Source of the DNA: Anaerolineae bacterium
GTDB taxonomy: Bacteria > Chloroflexota > Anaerolineae > 4572-78 > NAK82
Length of the DNA: 6,459 bases
NCBI GenBank assembly: GCA_025062175.1
Contig: JANXAX010000148.1
Location: 1 to 6,459, forward strand
Reading direction: 5' to 3'
How positions within the stretch are numbered: the first letter of the stretch is position 1; every line of letters starts with the position of its first letter. The notes under the pieces are model-generated. The model ran no database searches, was not told the DNA's origin, and saw only the letters and a list, made by a program, of their open reading frames with translations. This document shows, one piece after another, positions 1 through 6,459 of the stretch. A program made the translations under genes and the position numbers.

Positions 1-1558
1 GGCGACCGGACCCGTCCACGTTCATCACGAAAATCTGCCAATTGGGGATGTCACCCGTGCCACCAACACTGCGCGCGCGAAACACGATGGAAGGCATCGT
101 GCGCGTGATGATGATGGGACTCGTCGGGGTAGGAGTCGGTGGTACTGGTGTCGGAGTAGGTGTCGAGACCGGTGAGACGGCATCTACAAGCAATGGTGAA
201 ACGGTGGGCGTGGCAGGTGACTCAAAGAGCCCCACTTGCCAAACCCCAGCCAAGATGAGCCCCCACAAGAGAAGCCCCAGTAATGCGGTGGCGCCCAATC
301 CGGCGATAAGCCGATGTCCGATGGAAGAGCCAAACGGTAATGGTTCATCTTCTTCTGGCTCGGGGACTGCTTTGGGCATCTTGGCCAGCTCTTGCGAGCG
401 CTCCCAGTCGATACCGTCTAACACTCGTTCCGGGATGAAATGGTGTTCTACCCAGTAGCTGAAGAGCTTCACGGCGAAGCGATAGCTAAGTGCCCCCATG
501 CGCACCAACACACCCCGCCTCGCCAGCTGTTCGAGTGCTCTGACGATCGGCTGCGCAGGGATTTCGCTGTCGAACCGTTGCAAGTAAGCCACCACTTCCT
601 GGCGGGTCGTCAAACCATGAGTGCCCTTTAAGCGGCTCATCGCCACCAAGGCAGCACGTTCCACCGCGTCCGAGCGCTCCCAAATCTCCTGGAAACGCGG
701 GTCCGGTTGATGCAACAGCTCCTCCAGCACGACATCCACATCGCTCTGGTTGAGATTGCCATCCCGGGCACACCGCTCGAACAAGGCATAACAGAAACGC
801 TGAAGGTAATAGGGATGATTGGAAGCAAGATCAGCGACACGTCGTACCGCTCCCGGATCAAAGCGGATGACGCTTTGAGCCGGGCGCGTGATCAGCAATT
901 GCGCATCCTCGTTGCTCAGCGGCCCAAGGTGTAGGATTTCGGCACCGTGCAGCAAAGGGTGCTGGAGACGCTCGAAAGCCGTGTCGGACATAGTTAAGCA
1001 TAGGCGCAAGAAAGGCACCGTTCCTAGCAGACGCATCAGGACCTCTAGCACACGCGTGCGGGCCGTCTCGTCCGGTCGTCCGTCCTGATCGGTCCATAAT
1101 AGGTGGACATCATCCAGGACCAGCAATATCGGGCGTGTTTCGGCTGGACCGGATAGTCTATGCAACAACGTGCAAAGGTAGTCCGAGGGATCTCCTTGAT
1201 CTGAAATCTCAGGAAGCAACTCCGATGTGTCCCCTGAGCGTTTAACAATCGCCGTTGCGAGCGCACTCCATGCCTCCGCGAGCGTGGCGCCTTGATAAGG
1301 CTTGCATGCCATCAGAATGCAGTGTTGTATCTCCGGAGGGAGCTCTGAACAGAGCACCAGGGCCAACGAGGACTTGCCAATGAGATCGGCGCCGTGGACG
1401 ATGAGCAACCGACGTCCAAGGGATAACTGCTGCCCAATCCATAACAAAGTATCGTCACGGCCATATAGCATCGTACGTTCCTGCACCGGCCGTGTTGGGT
1501 CATATGGATTTGCGAACTCTCTCAAGTCTTTCATCTCAGATCTTCGGGGACCTGTCAT
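1..1558 (-). CDS. Membrane-anchored AAA/STAND-type ATPase with winged helix, TM helix, Thr/Pro linker and PD40 (TolB-like) propeller; 3' end outside window
   Basis: The frame is open from the ATG at 1558 to the left edge, giving 519 visible residues with no stop. The start is bounded by an in-frame TAG at 1604-1606. An ATG at 1534 (MKDLREF) is an alternative, and neither has a clear Shine-Dalgarno. Domains seen: NPYDPTRPVQ near residue 13; Walker A GADLIGKS at 56-63 (Lys62); Walker B ILLVLDD at 144-150; a sensor-1-like strand LCLTMSD near 187-192; and the HPYYLQ motif at 248-253 found in Orc/Cdc6- and STAND-like ATPases. A winged-helix-like region covers about 300-372. An acidic stretch (PEEDEPLP) precedes one hydrophobic helix at about 417-439. 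After that come a Thr/Pro linker (447-480) and QIFVMNVDGSG (508-518), the signature of a PD40/TolB-type propeller blade. Topology is inferred as ATPase inside and propeller outside, because HR flanks the helix on the inner side. The partner or substrate is not evident. It could be a signalling ATPase regulated by an extracellular sensor. Domain calls are strong; function is unknown. Confidence 0.85.
   Translation of the reverse strand, partial: MTGPRRSEMKDLREFANPYDPTRPVQERTMLYGRDDTLLWIGQQLSLGRRLLIVHGADLIGKSSLALVLCSELPPEIQHCILMACKPYQGATLAEAWSALATAIVKRSGDTSELLPEISDQGDPSDYLCTLLHRLSGPAETRPILLVLDDVHLLWTDQDGRPDETARTRVLEVLMRLLGTVPFLRLCLTMSDTAFERLQHPLLHGAEILHLGPLSNEDAQLLITRPAQSVIRFDPGAVRRVADLASNHPYYLQRFCYALFERCARDGNLNQSDVDVVLEELLHQPDPRFQEIWERSDAVERAALVAMSRLKGTHGLTTRQEVVAYLQRFDSEIPAQPIVRALEQLARRGVLVRMGALSYRFAVKLFSYWVEHHFIPERVLDGIDWERSQELAKMPKAVPEPEEDEPLPFGSSIGHRLIAGLGATALLGLLLWGLILAGVWQVGLFESPATPTVSPLLVDAVSPVSTPTPTPVPPTPTPTSPIIITRTMPSIVFRARSVGGTGDIPNWQIFVMNVDGSGR
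119..220 (-). repeat. Low-complexity Thr/Pro-rich linker coding region
   Basis: Residues 447-480 are made largely of Thr-Pro dipeptides, including TPTPTPVPPTPTPTS at the end. On the + strand this appears as a run of GGT/GGAGT-type units. Such linkers commonly separate a membrane anchor from an extracellular domain, which fits the position between the TM helix and the propeller. The unit count may vary between strains because the DNA is repetitive. Confidence 0.75.
242..310 (-). other. Single transmembrane helix within the AAA-propeller protein
   Basis: Residues 417-439 are hydrophobic, rich in Leu, Gly and Ala (LIAGLGATALLGLLLWG and onward), with no charged residue. His416/Arg414-type basic residues precede it, and an uncharged stretch and the Thr/Pro linker follow. 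This fits a single-pass anchor with the N-terminus in the cytoplasm. It sits too far from the N-terminus to be a signal peptide. Confidence 0.8.
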
Positions 1559-1567
1559 AGCCGTGTA

Positions 1568-1602
1568 GATCCCAATGGACACAGAGACATGGCCTTGGGA
1601 CC
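1568..1602 (-). other. Imperfect inverted repeat in the gap between ileS and the ATPase gene
   Basis: On the minus strand GGTCCCAAGG and CCATTGGGATC can pair through about ten base pairs, with one G-U pair and one bulged A, around a loop of about 14 nt. It lies in the 88-nt gap (1559-1646) and ends 9 nt before the ATG at 1558. No U-run follows, so it does not look like an intrinsic terminator. It could affect translation initiation of the ATPase gene or may be chance. I see no convincing -35/-10 pair in this gap. Confidence 0.3.
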
Positions 1603-1646
1603 GCTACCTCATACAGATGGTCTGCTACGAGGCACAGCTTTCGCGC

Positions 1647-4600
1647 TCATTGAAGACGGCGTACGCCCAAGGTGATGGGCATTCCCTCAATTGTATGTTG
1701 CGCGATGAAAGCTTCAGATGGAGGTTGTTCTGCCTGCATAGAGAGCGAAAGCGTCTCTGCCTTGATGTAATCCGCCCATTCACGGATCACCTCGGCCAGT
1801 TCGCCGTCCGTCACGTAATATGTAGTGATGCGGTCCTCGATGTTAAAGCCAGCCTCTTTACGTTGGGTTTGGATGCGGCGCACAATCTCGCGTGCCAATC
1901 CTTCGGAACGCAGTGCTGGGGTGATCACTATATCCACTGCCACGGTGATCCCCTTCTCGCTCATCACGGCCAGGCCAGGCATCGGTTGGGTCTGGATGAT
2001 AAGCTCTTCGGGCAAGAGCTGCACAGTGTCTCCATCCACACTCAGGGATATTGGCAGGCCACTGCGCACCTGTTTTGCGAGCTGCGCAGCATCTGCCGTG
2101 GCCAGCGCCGCGCGCACTTTGGGAAAAGCAGCCCCCAAACGTGGTCCTAGCAGTTTATTATCTGGCAAGACCTGATAACGAACCAGCGCGCTTTCATCCG
2201 CAACGAGCTCCAACGATTTCACATTTAGCTCGTCCATGATAATCGCGCGCATCTCAGCGTCCAGGGCAGTGGCCAATTCCGTATCGGCCAGATGGACCAG
2301 GGCCTTGGCAAGCGGCTGGCGCACCTTGACGTTCGCGCTCCCGCGCGCTCCCAGCCCCACACTGGCAATGCGGCGCGCCAGCGCCATACGTGCCAGGAGA
2401 TGCTCATCCACGAGCGTCATGTCAGCCACAGGCCAAGAGGTATGATGCACACTGCCATAGGCCTGCGGACGCACCTCACGCACCAAGTTCTGATACATCA
2501 CCTCGGTCACAAATGGGGTGAACGGGGCAAGCAGCCTGACAAGGCGCACCAACACATAGTATAAGGTGGCGTAGGCCGCTTTCTTGTCTGTATCGCGTTC
2601 GCTCTTCCAGAAACGACGTCGGCTCCTGCGCACGTACCAGTTCGTCAGATCGTCCAGGAGCTCTTCGATGAGAATCGTGGCCGTGTAGGCATCCGAGTCT
2701 TCCAAGCATTGGGTGCACTGTGCTGTCAGCTGGTTGATACGTGCCAAGATCCAGCGATCCAGCAAAGCTTCTGTCTGAGGCGCTTCTCCTTCGGGGTGAG
2801 CCGGATCAAAGCGCTCCGGAGCTGGCTCCCATTGATCCAAACGGGCATAGGTGACAAAGAAATTGTACACGTTCCATAAGGGAATTAAGAAACGGCGGCG
2901 CGTCTCATCAGCACGGCGATAGCCGAACAGCAAGTTTTGGTCTGGCTTCTGAGAGCAATACAGCCACCGCATAACATCCACGCCCATCTTGTCTGCAGCG
3001 TCATTGAATTCGATAGCGTTACCCCAACTCTTGTGCATCGGACGTCCGTCTTCGGCCAGAAGCGTGGCATAGCCGAAGTTCTGCAGGAAGGGTGGGCTGT
3101 TTTCCAGCACGGTGGCCATCGCCAACAAGCTATAGAACCAGTTGCGAAACTGGCCCGGGAACGATTCACTGATCCAGTGGGCTGGATACCACTTCCGCCA
3201 GTATTCGCGGTCCGACCTGTAGCGCAAAGTGCTAAAGCTGACAATTCCGGCATCCAGCCACGGATTGCCCACATCCGGGATGCGACTCATCAGCTCCTGG
3301 CAGCGGGAACAACGGATCTTGATCGCGTCGATATACGGGCGGTGTGGCGTATGACCGACGAAGGCCTCCCATCCTGCCACCGCACGGGCTTCCAGCTCCA
3401 ATTCGTCCCCGATGACCTCATAGTGCCCACACTGTGGGCACGTCCAGAATGGCAACGCCAACCCCCAGTAGCGCTTTTTGCTGATCATCCAGTCGTGCAT
3501 GTTATACAGCCAGTCCATCTCGCGGGCGTAGCCGAATTCCGGGATCCAGCGGATCTGGCTGACGATGTCCATGATTTGATAACGCAAACTTCGCTCCTTT
3601 TCTTCCTTGGTAAGCGCCTCGCGTGGCTTGTCGTAGACCGGCCCCATGCTAATGAACCACTCATCCACCAGGCGGAAGACCAGCTCGGTCTTGCAGCGCC
3701 AGCACACTGGATAGCGGTGGGTATAAGTGGAGACATCGTAGAGGAGGCCCTTCGTTCTGAGATGCTCGAAGATCATTTCGCGCACCTCGGTGACGTGCCG
3801 GCCGGTAAACGGTTCGAAATGAGGTGTGAAATACCCTTCTTCGTCCAGTGGGGCAACCAATGGCAGGCGATATTGCTTAGCCAGTTGGAAGTCCTCGGCT
3901 CCACAACCGGGGGCAATGTGCACGATACCGGTACCTTCGGCTTCGCCCACTCCATCCCACAAGATCACCCGATGGGCCTCCTGGGCGCTCTCTTGGATAT
4001 CCCGGATCAGCTCCGCCTGGTCCGTGCACCCTCCGGGCATCCGAGCGGCTTCCAGTTCATCGAAAGGCCCTTCATAGGTCCAACCTTCCAAGGCGAAACC
4101 TGGCATCTCGGCCAGAACTTCATACGGACCCTTAAGCATGTGCAATGTGCCCTTTGACAAGTAGAGGATTTCGCCGTGATGCCGCACTTTGACGTAGGTC
4201 AGCTCTGGTCCCACCGCCGCTGCCACATTACTCGTCAAAGTCCATGGAGTCGTGGTCCACACCAGTAGCGATTCGCCGGGCCGGTTGCGCAACGGAAAAC
4301 GCAAAGTTACACTCGGATGGGTTAATTCCACGTAGCCGTCGGTCACGATTTCGTGTTGGCTGATACCTGTGGCACAGCGTGGACACCAAGGCATTACATC
4401 TGCGCCGCGATAAAGCCAGCCCTTCTGCCAACATTTTTTCAGGAAGGTCCAAATCATATAATTGTTCTCGTTGGAGAACGTGAAGTAGCTGCCGCCCAAT
4501 TCCGGCATGCCGAGACGGCCGACGATCTGTTCCACCGTGTCGGTCACCGGTCCGAGTGGGCCCTCAATCGTGATGACGCGTGATGGGTCTTCAACAATCA

Positions 4601-5069
4601 GATCCGCCAGCCAGCGCAGCTGATCGGGGTCATTCCAATCCATCCAGTACCCCAGGCGGATGGATTGCTCGGTCTGGACCGCCGCATAGCGTAGCACCCG
4701 CTCCTTACACTTGCGCACGAAACGGTCCAAACCATATGCTTCGATATCGCGCTTCGAGCGGAAGCCCAGCTCCTTTTCCACTTCTACCTCAACCCATAGA
4801 CCTTGACAATCGAACCCGTTCTGGTAACGCAGCTCACGCCCGCGCATCGTCCAGAAACGGTTGTACAGGTCCTTATAGGTGCGCCCCCAACCGTGGTGGA
4901 CGCCCATAGGGTTATTGGCGGTGATCGGGCCATCCAGGAAGGACCATGGCGGCTGTCCGCGATGCAGTTCGCGCATCACTTCGAAGGCGCGCGTTTCCTT
5001 CCAAAAGCGGAGTATCGCATACTCTTGAGCGATAAAATCGACGTTAGCCGGTACTTCTCGAAATGGCAT
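1647..5069 (-). CDS. ileS: Isoleucyl-tRNA synthetase, IleRS2-like, with altered active-site signatures
   Basis: This cytoplasmic class I enzyme attaches Ile to tRNA-Ile using ATP. It has 1140 residues, longer than the roughly 1030-1060 usual for IleRS2. The start MPFREVPANVDF is typical of the family, with GAGGA 9 nt upstream. The HIGH position reads GVHH (56-59), followed by GWGRTYKD. GFDCQGLWVE (85-94) replaces GWDxHGLPxE. The CP1 editing domain has WTTTPWT (271-277; Thr272-274 and Asn281) and GTGIVHIAPGCGAEDF (379-394). His384 and Asp393 match the E. coli editing residues His333 and Asp342. Cysteine pairs at 229/232, 456/459, 544/547 and 587/590 fit two zinc sites. SKKRYWG (530-536) and WLDAG (604-608) follow, and PMHKSWGN (677-684) replaces KMSKS. 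The anticodon-binding domain starts near DRWILARIN (771) and includes KVRQPL. The C-terminal EGLAREIVRRIQ is typical. The 1647-1649 stop is TGA. The family call is firm. Catalytic behaviour with the changed motifs is inferred, and a second, canonical ileS elsewhere in the genome is possible. Confidence 0.93.
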   Translation of the reverse strand: MPFREVPANVDFIAQEYAILRFWKETRAFEVMRELHRGQPPWSFLDGPITANNPMGVHHGWGRTYKDLYNRFWTMRGRELRYQNGFDCQGLWVEVEVEKELGFRSKRDIEAYGLDRFVRKCKERVLRYAAVQTEQSIRLGYWMDWNDPDQLRWLADLIVEDPSRVITIEGPLGPVTDTVEQIVGRLGMPELGGSYFTFSNENNYMIWTFLKKCWQKGWLYRGADVMPWCPRCATGISQHEIVTDGYVELTHPSVTLRFPLRNRPGESLLVWTTTPWTLTSNVAAAVGPELTYVKVRHHGEILYLSKGTLHMLKGPYEVLAEMPGFALEGWTYEGPFDELEAARMPGGCTDQAELIRDIQESAQEAHRVILWDGVGEAEGTGIVHIAPGCGAEDFQLAKQYRLPLVAPLDEEGYFTPHFEPFTGRHVTEVREMIFEHLRTKGLLYDVSTYTHRYPVCWRCKTELVFRLVDEWFISMGPVYDKPREALTKEEKERSLRYQIMDIVSQIRWIPEFGYAREMDWLYNMHDWMISKKRYWGLALPFWTCPQCGHYEVIGDELELEARAVAGWEAFVGHTPHRPYIDAIKIRCSRCQELMSRIPDVGNPWLDAGIVSFSTLRYRSDREYWRKWYPAHWISESFPGQFRNWFYSLLAMATVLENSPPFLQNFGYATLLAEDGRPMHKSWGNAIEFNDAADKMGVDVMRWLYCSQKPDQNLLFGYRRADETRRRFLIPLWNVYNFFVTYARLDQWEPAPERFDPAHPEGEAPQTEALLDRWILARINQLTAQCTQCLEDSDAYTATILIEELLDDLTNWYVRRSRRRFWKSERDTDKKAAYATLYYVLVRLVRLLAPFTPFVTEVMYQNLVREVRPQAYGSVHHTSWPVADMTLVDEHLLARMALARRIASVGLGARGSANVKVRQPLAKALVHLADTELATALDAEMRAIIMDELNVKSLELVADESALVRYQVLPDNKLLGPRLGAAFPKVRAALATADAAQLAKQVRSGLPISLSVDGDTVQLLPEELIIQTQPMPGLAVMSEKGITVAVDIVITPALRSEGLAREIVRRIQTQRKEAGFNIEDRITTYYVTDGELAEVIREWADYIKAETLSLSMQAEQPPSEAFIAQHTIEGMPITLGVRRLQ

Positions 5070-5078
5070 AGATGCGTA

Positions 5079-5083
5079 TCCTC
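5079..5083 (-). promoter_or_regulatory. Shine-Dalgarno of ileS overlapping the AlaX stop codon
   Basis: GAGGA lies 9 nt upstream of the ileS ATG at 5069 and shares bases with the TGA (5082-5084) that ends the AlaX gene. This arrangement supports the chosen ileS start. It also suggests that ribosomes finishing AlaX help initiate ileS. Confidence 0.75.
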
Positions 5084-5798
5084 AGTCACCCAGTTCTATT
5101 TCAATGCGCTTGTTAATGCGCCCCTTGCTCTTATAGTCCACCACGCGGATGTGTCCCACTTCACGTGTGTTGGCCACGTGGGTGCCACCATCCGCTTGCA
5201 AATCCAATCCGACGATCTCAACAAGACGCACTTCAGTGATTTGCGGCGGCAATAAGTTGATTTTCGTGCGGATCAAGTCAGGGATACGGAACGCCTCCTC
5301 GCGGGGCAGCAATCGCACCCGCACTTCACGACCCGCCATCACCTCGGCATTGACCCGTTCTTCAATCTCGCGCACCAATTCTTGGCGCAGTGTTTCGAAT
5401 TCAAAATCCATGCGGCCTCGCAGGGGCTCCATATTCCCGCCTGTGACCAACGCTCCGTAATCGCGCCAGACCACGCCACATAAGATATGCAAGGCGGTAT
5501 GAGTGCGCATCAGACGGTAGCGATAGTCCCAGTCCAGCCGTCCAGTCACACGGCTTCCCAGCTCCGGAAGCGCTCCTGCGATGACATGCCAGACCTGTGC
5601 TCCGTCGCGTTTCACCTGGATGACAGGGAGAACGCGACCGTCTATCTCAAGCCAACCCCGGTCCGCCGGTTGACCGCCTCCGCCCGGGAAAAAAGCCGTG
5701 CGGTCCAACGCGACCGCATGGAGCGAGAGCTCCAAGTCCACAATAGAAGCGTCAAATTCTTTGATGTAACTGTCGGTCTGGTACAGCAGAATGGTCAT
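5082..5798 (-). CDS. AlaX-M-type alanyl-tRNA trans-editing protein
   Basis: The 238-residue protein is a stand-alone relative of the AlaRS editing domain. Such proteins hydrolyse Ser-tRNA-Ala (and in some cases Gly-tRNA-Ala) in the cytoplasm. The N-terminal glycine-rich segment FFPGGGGQPADRG (36-48) places it in the medium AlaX class, and the length fits. The zinc motif HTALH (His100, His104) is present. The second motif reads ADGGTHV with Asp203 and His207, where the classical form has CGGTH, so the usual Cys ligand is Asp here. The start MTILLYQTDSYIKEF is typical of the family and lies inside the upstream hydrolase gene, in another reading frame. The Shine-Dalgarno is weak (AGGCGG abuts the ATG), so coupling to the upstream gene is likely. 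ileS follows after 12 nt. The family call is strong; the amino acid removed cannot be read from the sequence. Confidence 0.9.
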   Translation of the reverse strand: MTILLYQTDSYIKEFDASIVDLELSLHAVALDRTAFFPGGGGQPADRGWLEIDGRVLPVIQVKRDGAQVWHVIAGALPELGSRVTGRLDWDYRYRLMRTHTALHILCGVVWRDYGALVTGGNMEPLRGRMDFEFETLRQELVREIEERVNAEVMAGREVRVRLLPREEAFRIPDLIRTKINLLPPQITEVRLVEIVGLDLQADGGTHVANTREVGHIRVVDYKSKGRINKRIEIELGD

Positions 5799-6459
5799 CC
5801 GCCTGAGTCATCTCCTGATACAAGGCCCGCAAGTTGGCGTAATGGAGGTCCTGGACCATGCCATTGAGCGAGATGCGCGATTTGCCACACGATTCGATGT
5901 CTAATCGGCGTAAGGCTTCCTCGACATTCTGGCCAGATTTTATGATCTCCGCCACGCGCTGTTGGATGGTGGTCAGGTAGCGGATATTGCTTTGGATAGC
6001 TTCTTTCACCTCGCCGCGCAGTAGCACCTCACCGTGGCCTTGGACGATGGTGTCGATGTTAAGCTGGAGCAAGTTCTTCAGCGAGGCGAGAAAGTCCCGA
6101 TAGCTGCCCCCTACAAAATACGGAAGGGGCATCATCGTATCTGCCGCCAGCAGCACTTTGTCCTCCCGGATGTACACCACGATCGAATCAGGGGTGTGTC
6201 CGGGGGATGGGATCAATTGCAACGATTTGCCGCCTAAGTGGATGCACATCTCGCCTTCGTCAAAGGTGATATCCGGGACTCGGATGGGCACATCATCCTC
6301 TTCGGACGAGCGTCTATCGCGGGCTTGAGTCGCCTTGAGCTTGATCATCTCCACCATCGTTTGGGCACACAGCTGGTGACAGATGAGCTGCACATTGCCG
6401 AAGAGAAAGTTGCCATTGGTGTGATCCCCGTGCCAGTGCGTATTAATGAGATAACGAAT
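5752..6459 (-). CDS. Metallo-beta-lactamase-fold hydrolase, 5' end outside window
   Basis: The open frame enters from the right edge and ends at TGA 5752-5754, leaving 235 residues visible. The first visible residues IRYLINTHWHGDHTNGN contain the full HxHxDH zinc motif (His8, His10, Asp12, His13 of the fragment). A GTG at 6393 lies downstream of this motif, so it cannot be the real start. Further family ligands follow: PSPGHTPDS (His88), LAADTMMPL (Asp107) and VQGHGEVL (His142). All residues for a two-metal site are therefore present and the enzyme should be active. The tail after residue 160 (RISLNGMVQDLHYANLRALYQEM) is mostly helical in character. No signal peptide can be judged because the N-terminus is missing. 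The substrate is unknown: the superfamily includes glyoxalase II, lactonases, RNases and SoxH-like proteins. The 3' end overlaps AlaX by 47 nt, indicating co-transcription. Confidence 0.88.
   Translation of the reverse strand: MRYLINTHWHGDHTNGNFLFGNVQLICHQLCAQTMVEMIKLKATQARDRRSSEEDDVPIRVPDITFDEGEMCIHLGGKSLQLIPSPGHTPDSIVVYIREDKVLLAADTMMPLPYFVGGSYRDFLASLKNLLQLNIDTIVQGHGEVLLRGEVKEAIQSNIRYLTTIQQRVAEIIKSGQNVEEALRRLDIESCGKSRISLNGMVQDLHYANLRALYQEMTQADDHSAVPDRQLHQRI

Noticed and set aside
42..458. 138-codon + strand frame rich in Gly and Val
   Set aside because: It is antisense to the TM helix and Thr/Pro linker of the ATPase gene. Its repetitive composition comes from the complement of Thr/Pro codons.
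1559..1646. Intrinsic terminator or promoter between ileS and the ATPase gene
   Set aside because: The inverted repeat has no following U-run, and no convincing -35/-10 pair is visible.
1575..2150. 191-codon open frame on the + strand
   Set aside because: It is mostly antisense to the conserved 3' part of ileS, with no recognisable motif and a His/Cys-rich composition typical of shadow frames.
2937..4157. 406-codon open frame on the + strand
   Set aside because: It lies fully antisense to the conserved catalytic and editing parts of ileS. The translation shows no recognisable domain and looks like a complement-strand shadow.
1647..5069. Synthetase as a pseudogene or as ValRS/LeuRS
   Set aside because: The frame is intact over 1140 codons with conserved zinc and editing residues. 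WTTTPWT, SKKRYWG and EGLAREIVRRIQ are IleRS-type.
5752..6393. GTG at 6393 as the start of the MBL hydrolase
   Set aside because: The same frame continues upstream to the window edge and encodes the essential HxHxDH motif, so the true start is outside the window.

Overview
The window reads as a chromosomal stretch from a moderately GC-rich bacterium. My best guess is Chloroflexota (Anaerolineae-like). This rests on two points: the AAA ATPase - transmembrane helix - Thr/Pro linker - TolB-type propeller architecture at the left end, and the style of the isoleucyl-tRNA synthetase. The taxon is inferred, not proven. All four genes I can support lie on the minus strand, so transcription runs from right to left. 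Nothing suggests phage, IS elements, CRISPR, rRNA or tRNA genes.

Layout in transcription order: (1) 6459-5752, a metallo-beta-lactamase-fold hydrolase whose 5' end lies beyond the right edge. (2) 5798-5082, an AlaX-type trans-editing protein whose start overlaps the hydrolase by 47 nt. (3) 5069-1647, a 1140-residue isoleucyl-tRNA synthetase that begins 12 nt after the AlaX stop, with its Shine-Dalgarno overlapping that stop codon. (4) After an 88-nt gap holding an imperfect inverted repeat, 1558-1, a membrane-anchored AAA/STAND-type ATPase. It has a winged-helix region, one transmembrane helix, a Thr/Pro linker and the start of a PD40/TolB-like propeller, which runs off the left edge.

The first three genes look like one translationally coupled unit. 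Two of them act on aminoacyl-tRNA: IleRS charges tRNA-Ile, and AlaX-family proteins deacylate mischarged tRNA-Ala. The fourth gene is co-directional but may be a separate unit.

The most striking content is in the synthetase. Five signature segments of the class I active site are changed together: HIGH becomes GVHH, GWDxHGLPxE becomes GFDCQGLWVE, WFDSG becomes WLDAG, the xDQxRGWF segment becomes PGQFRNWF, and KMSKS becomes PMHKS. The editing-site residues and four CxxC zinc pairs are kept, and about 45 extra residues sit before the first zinc pair. This looks like a divergent IleRS2-like clade, possibly resistant to mupirocin-type inhibitors. The truncated ATPase-propeller fusion is the second item worth following up.
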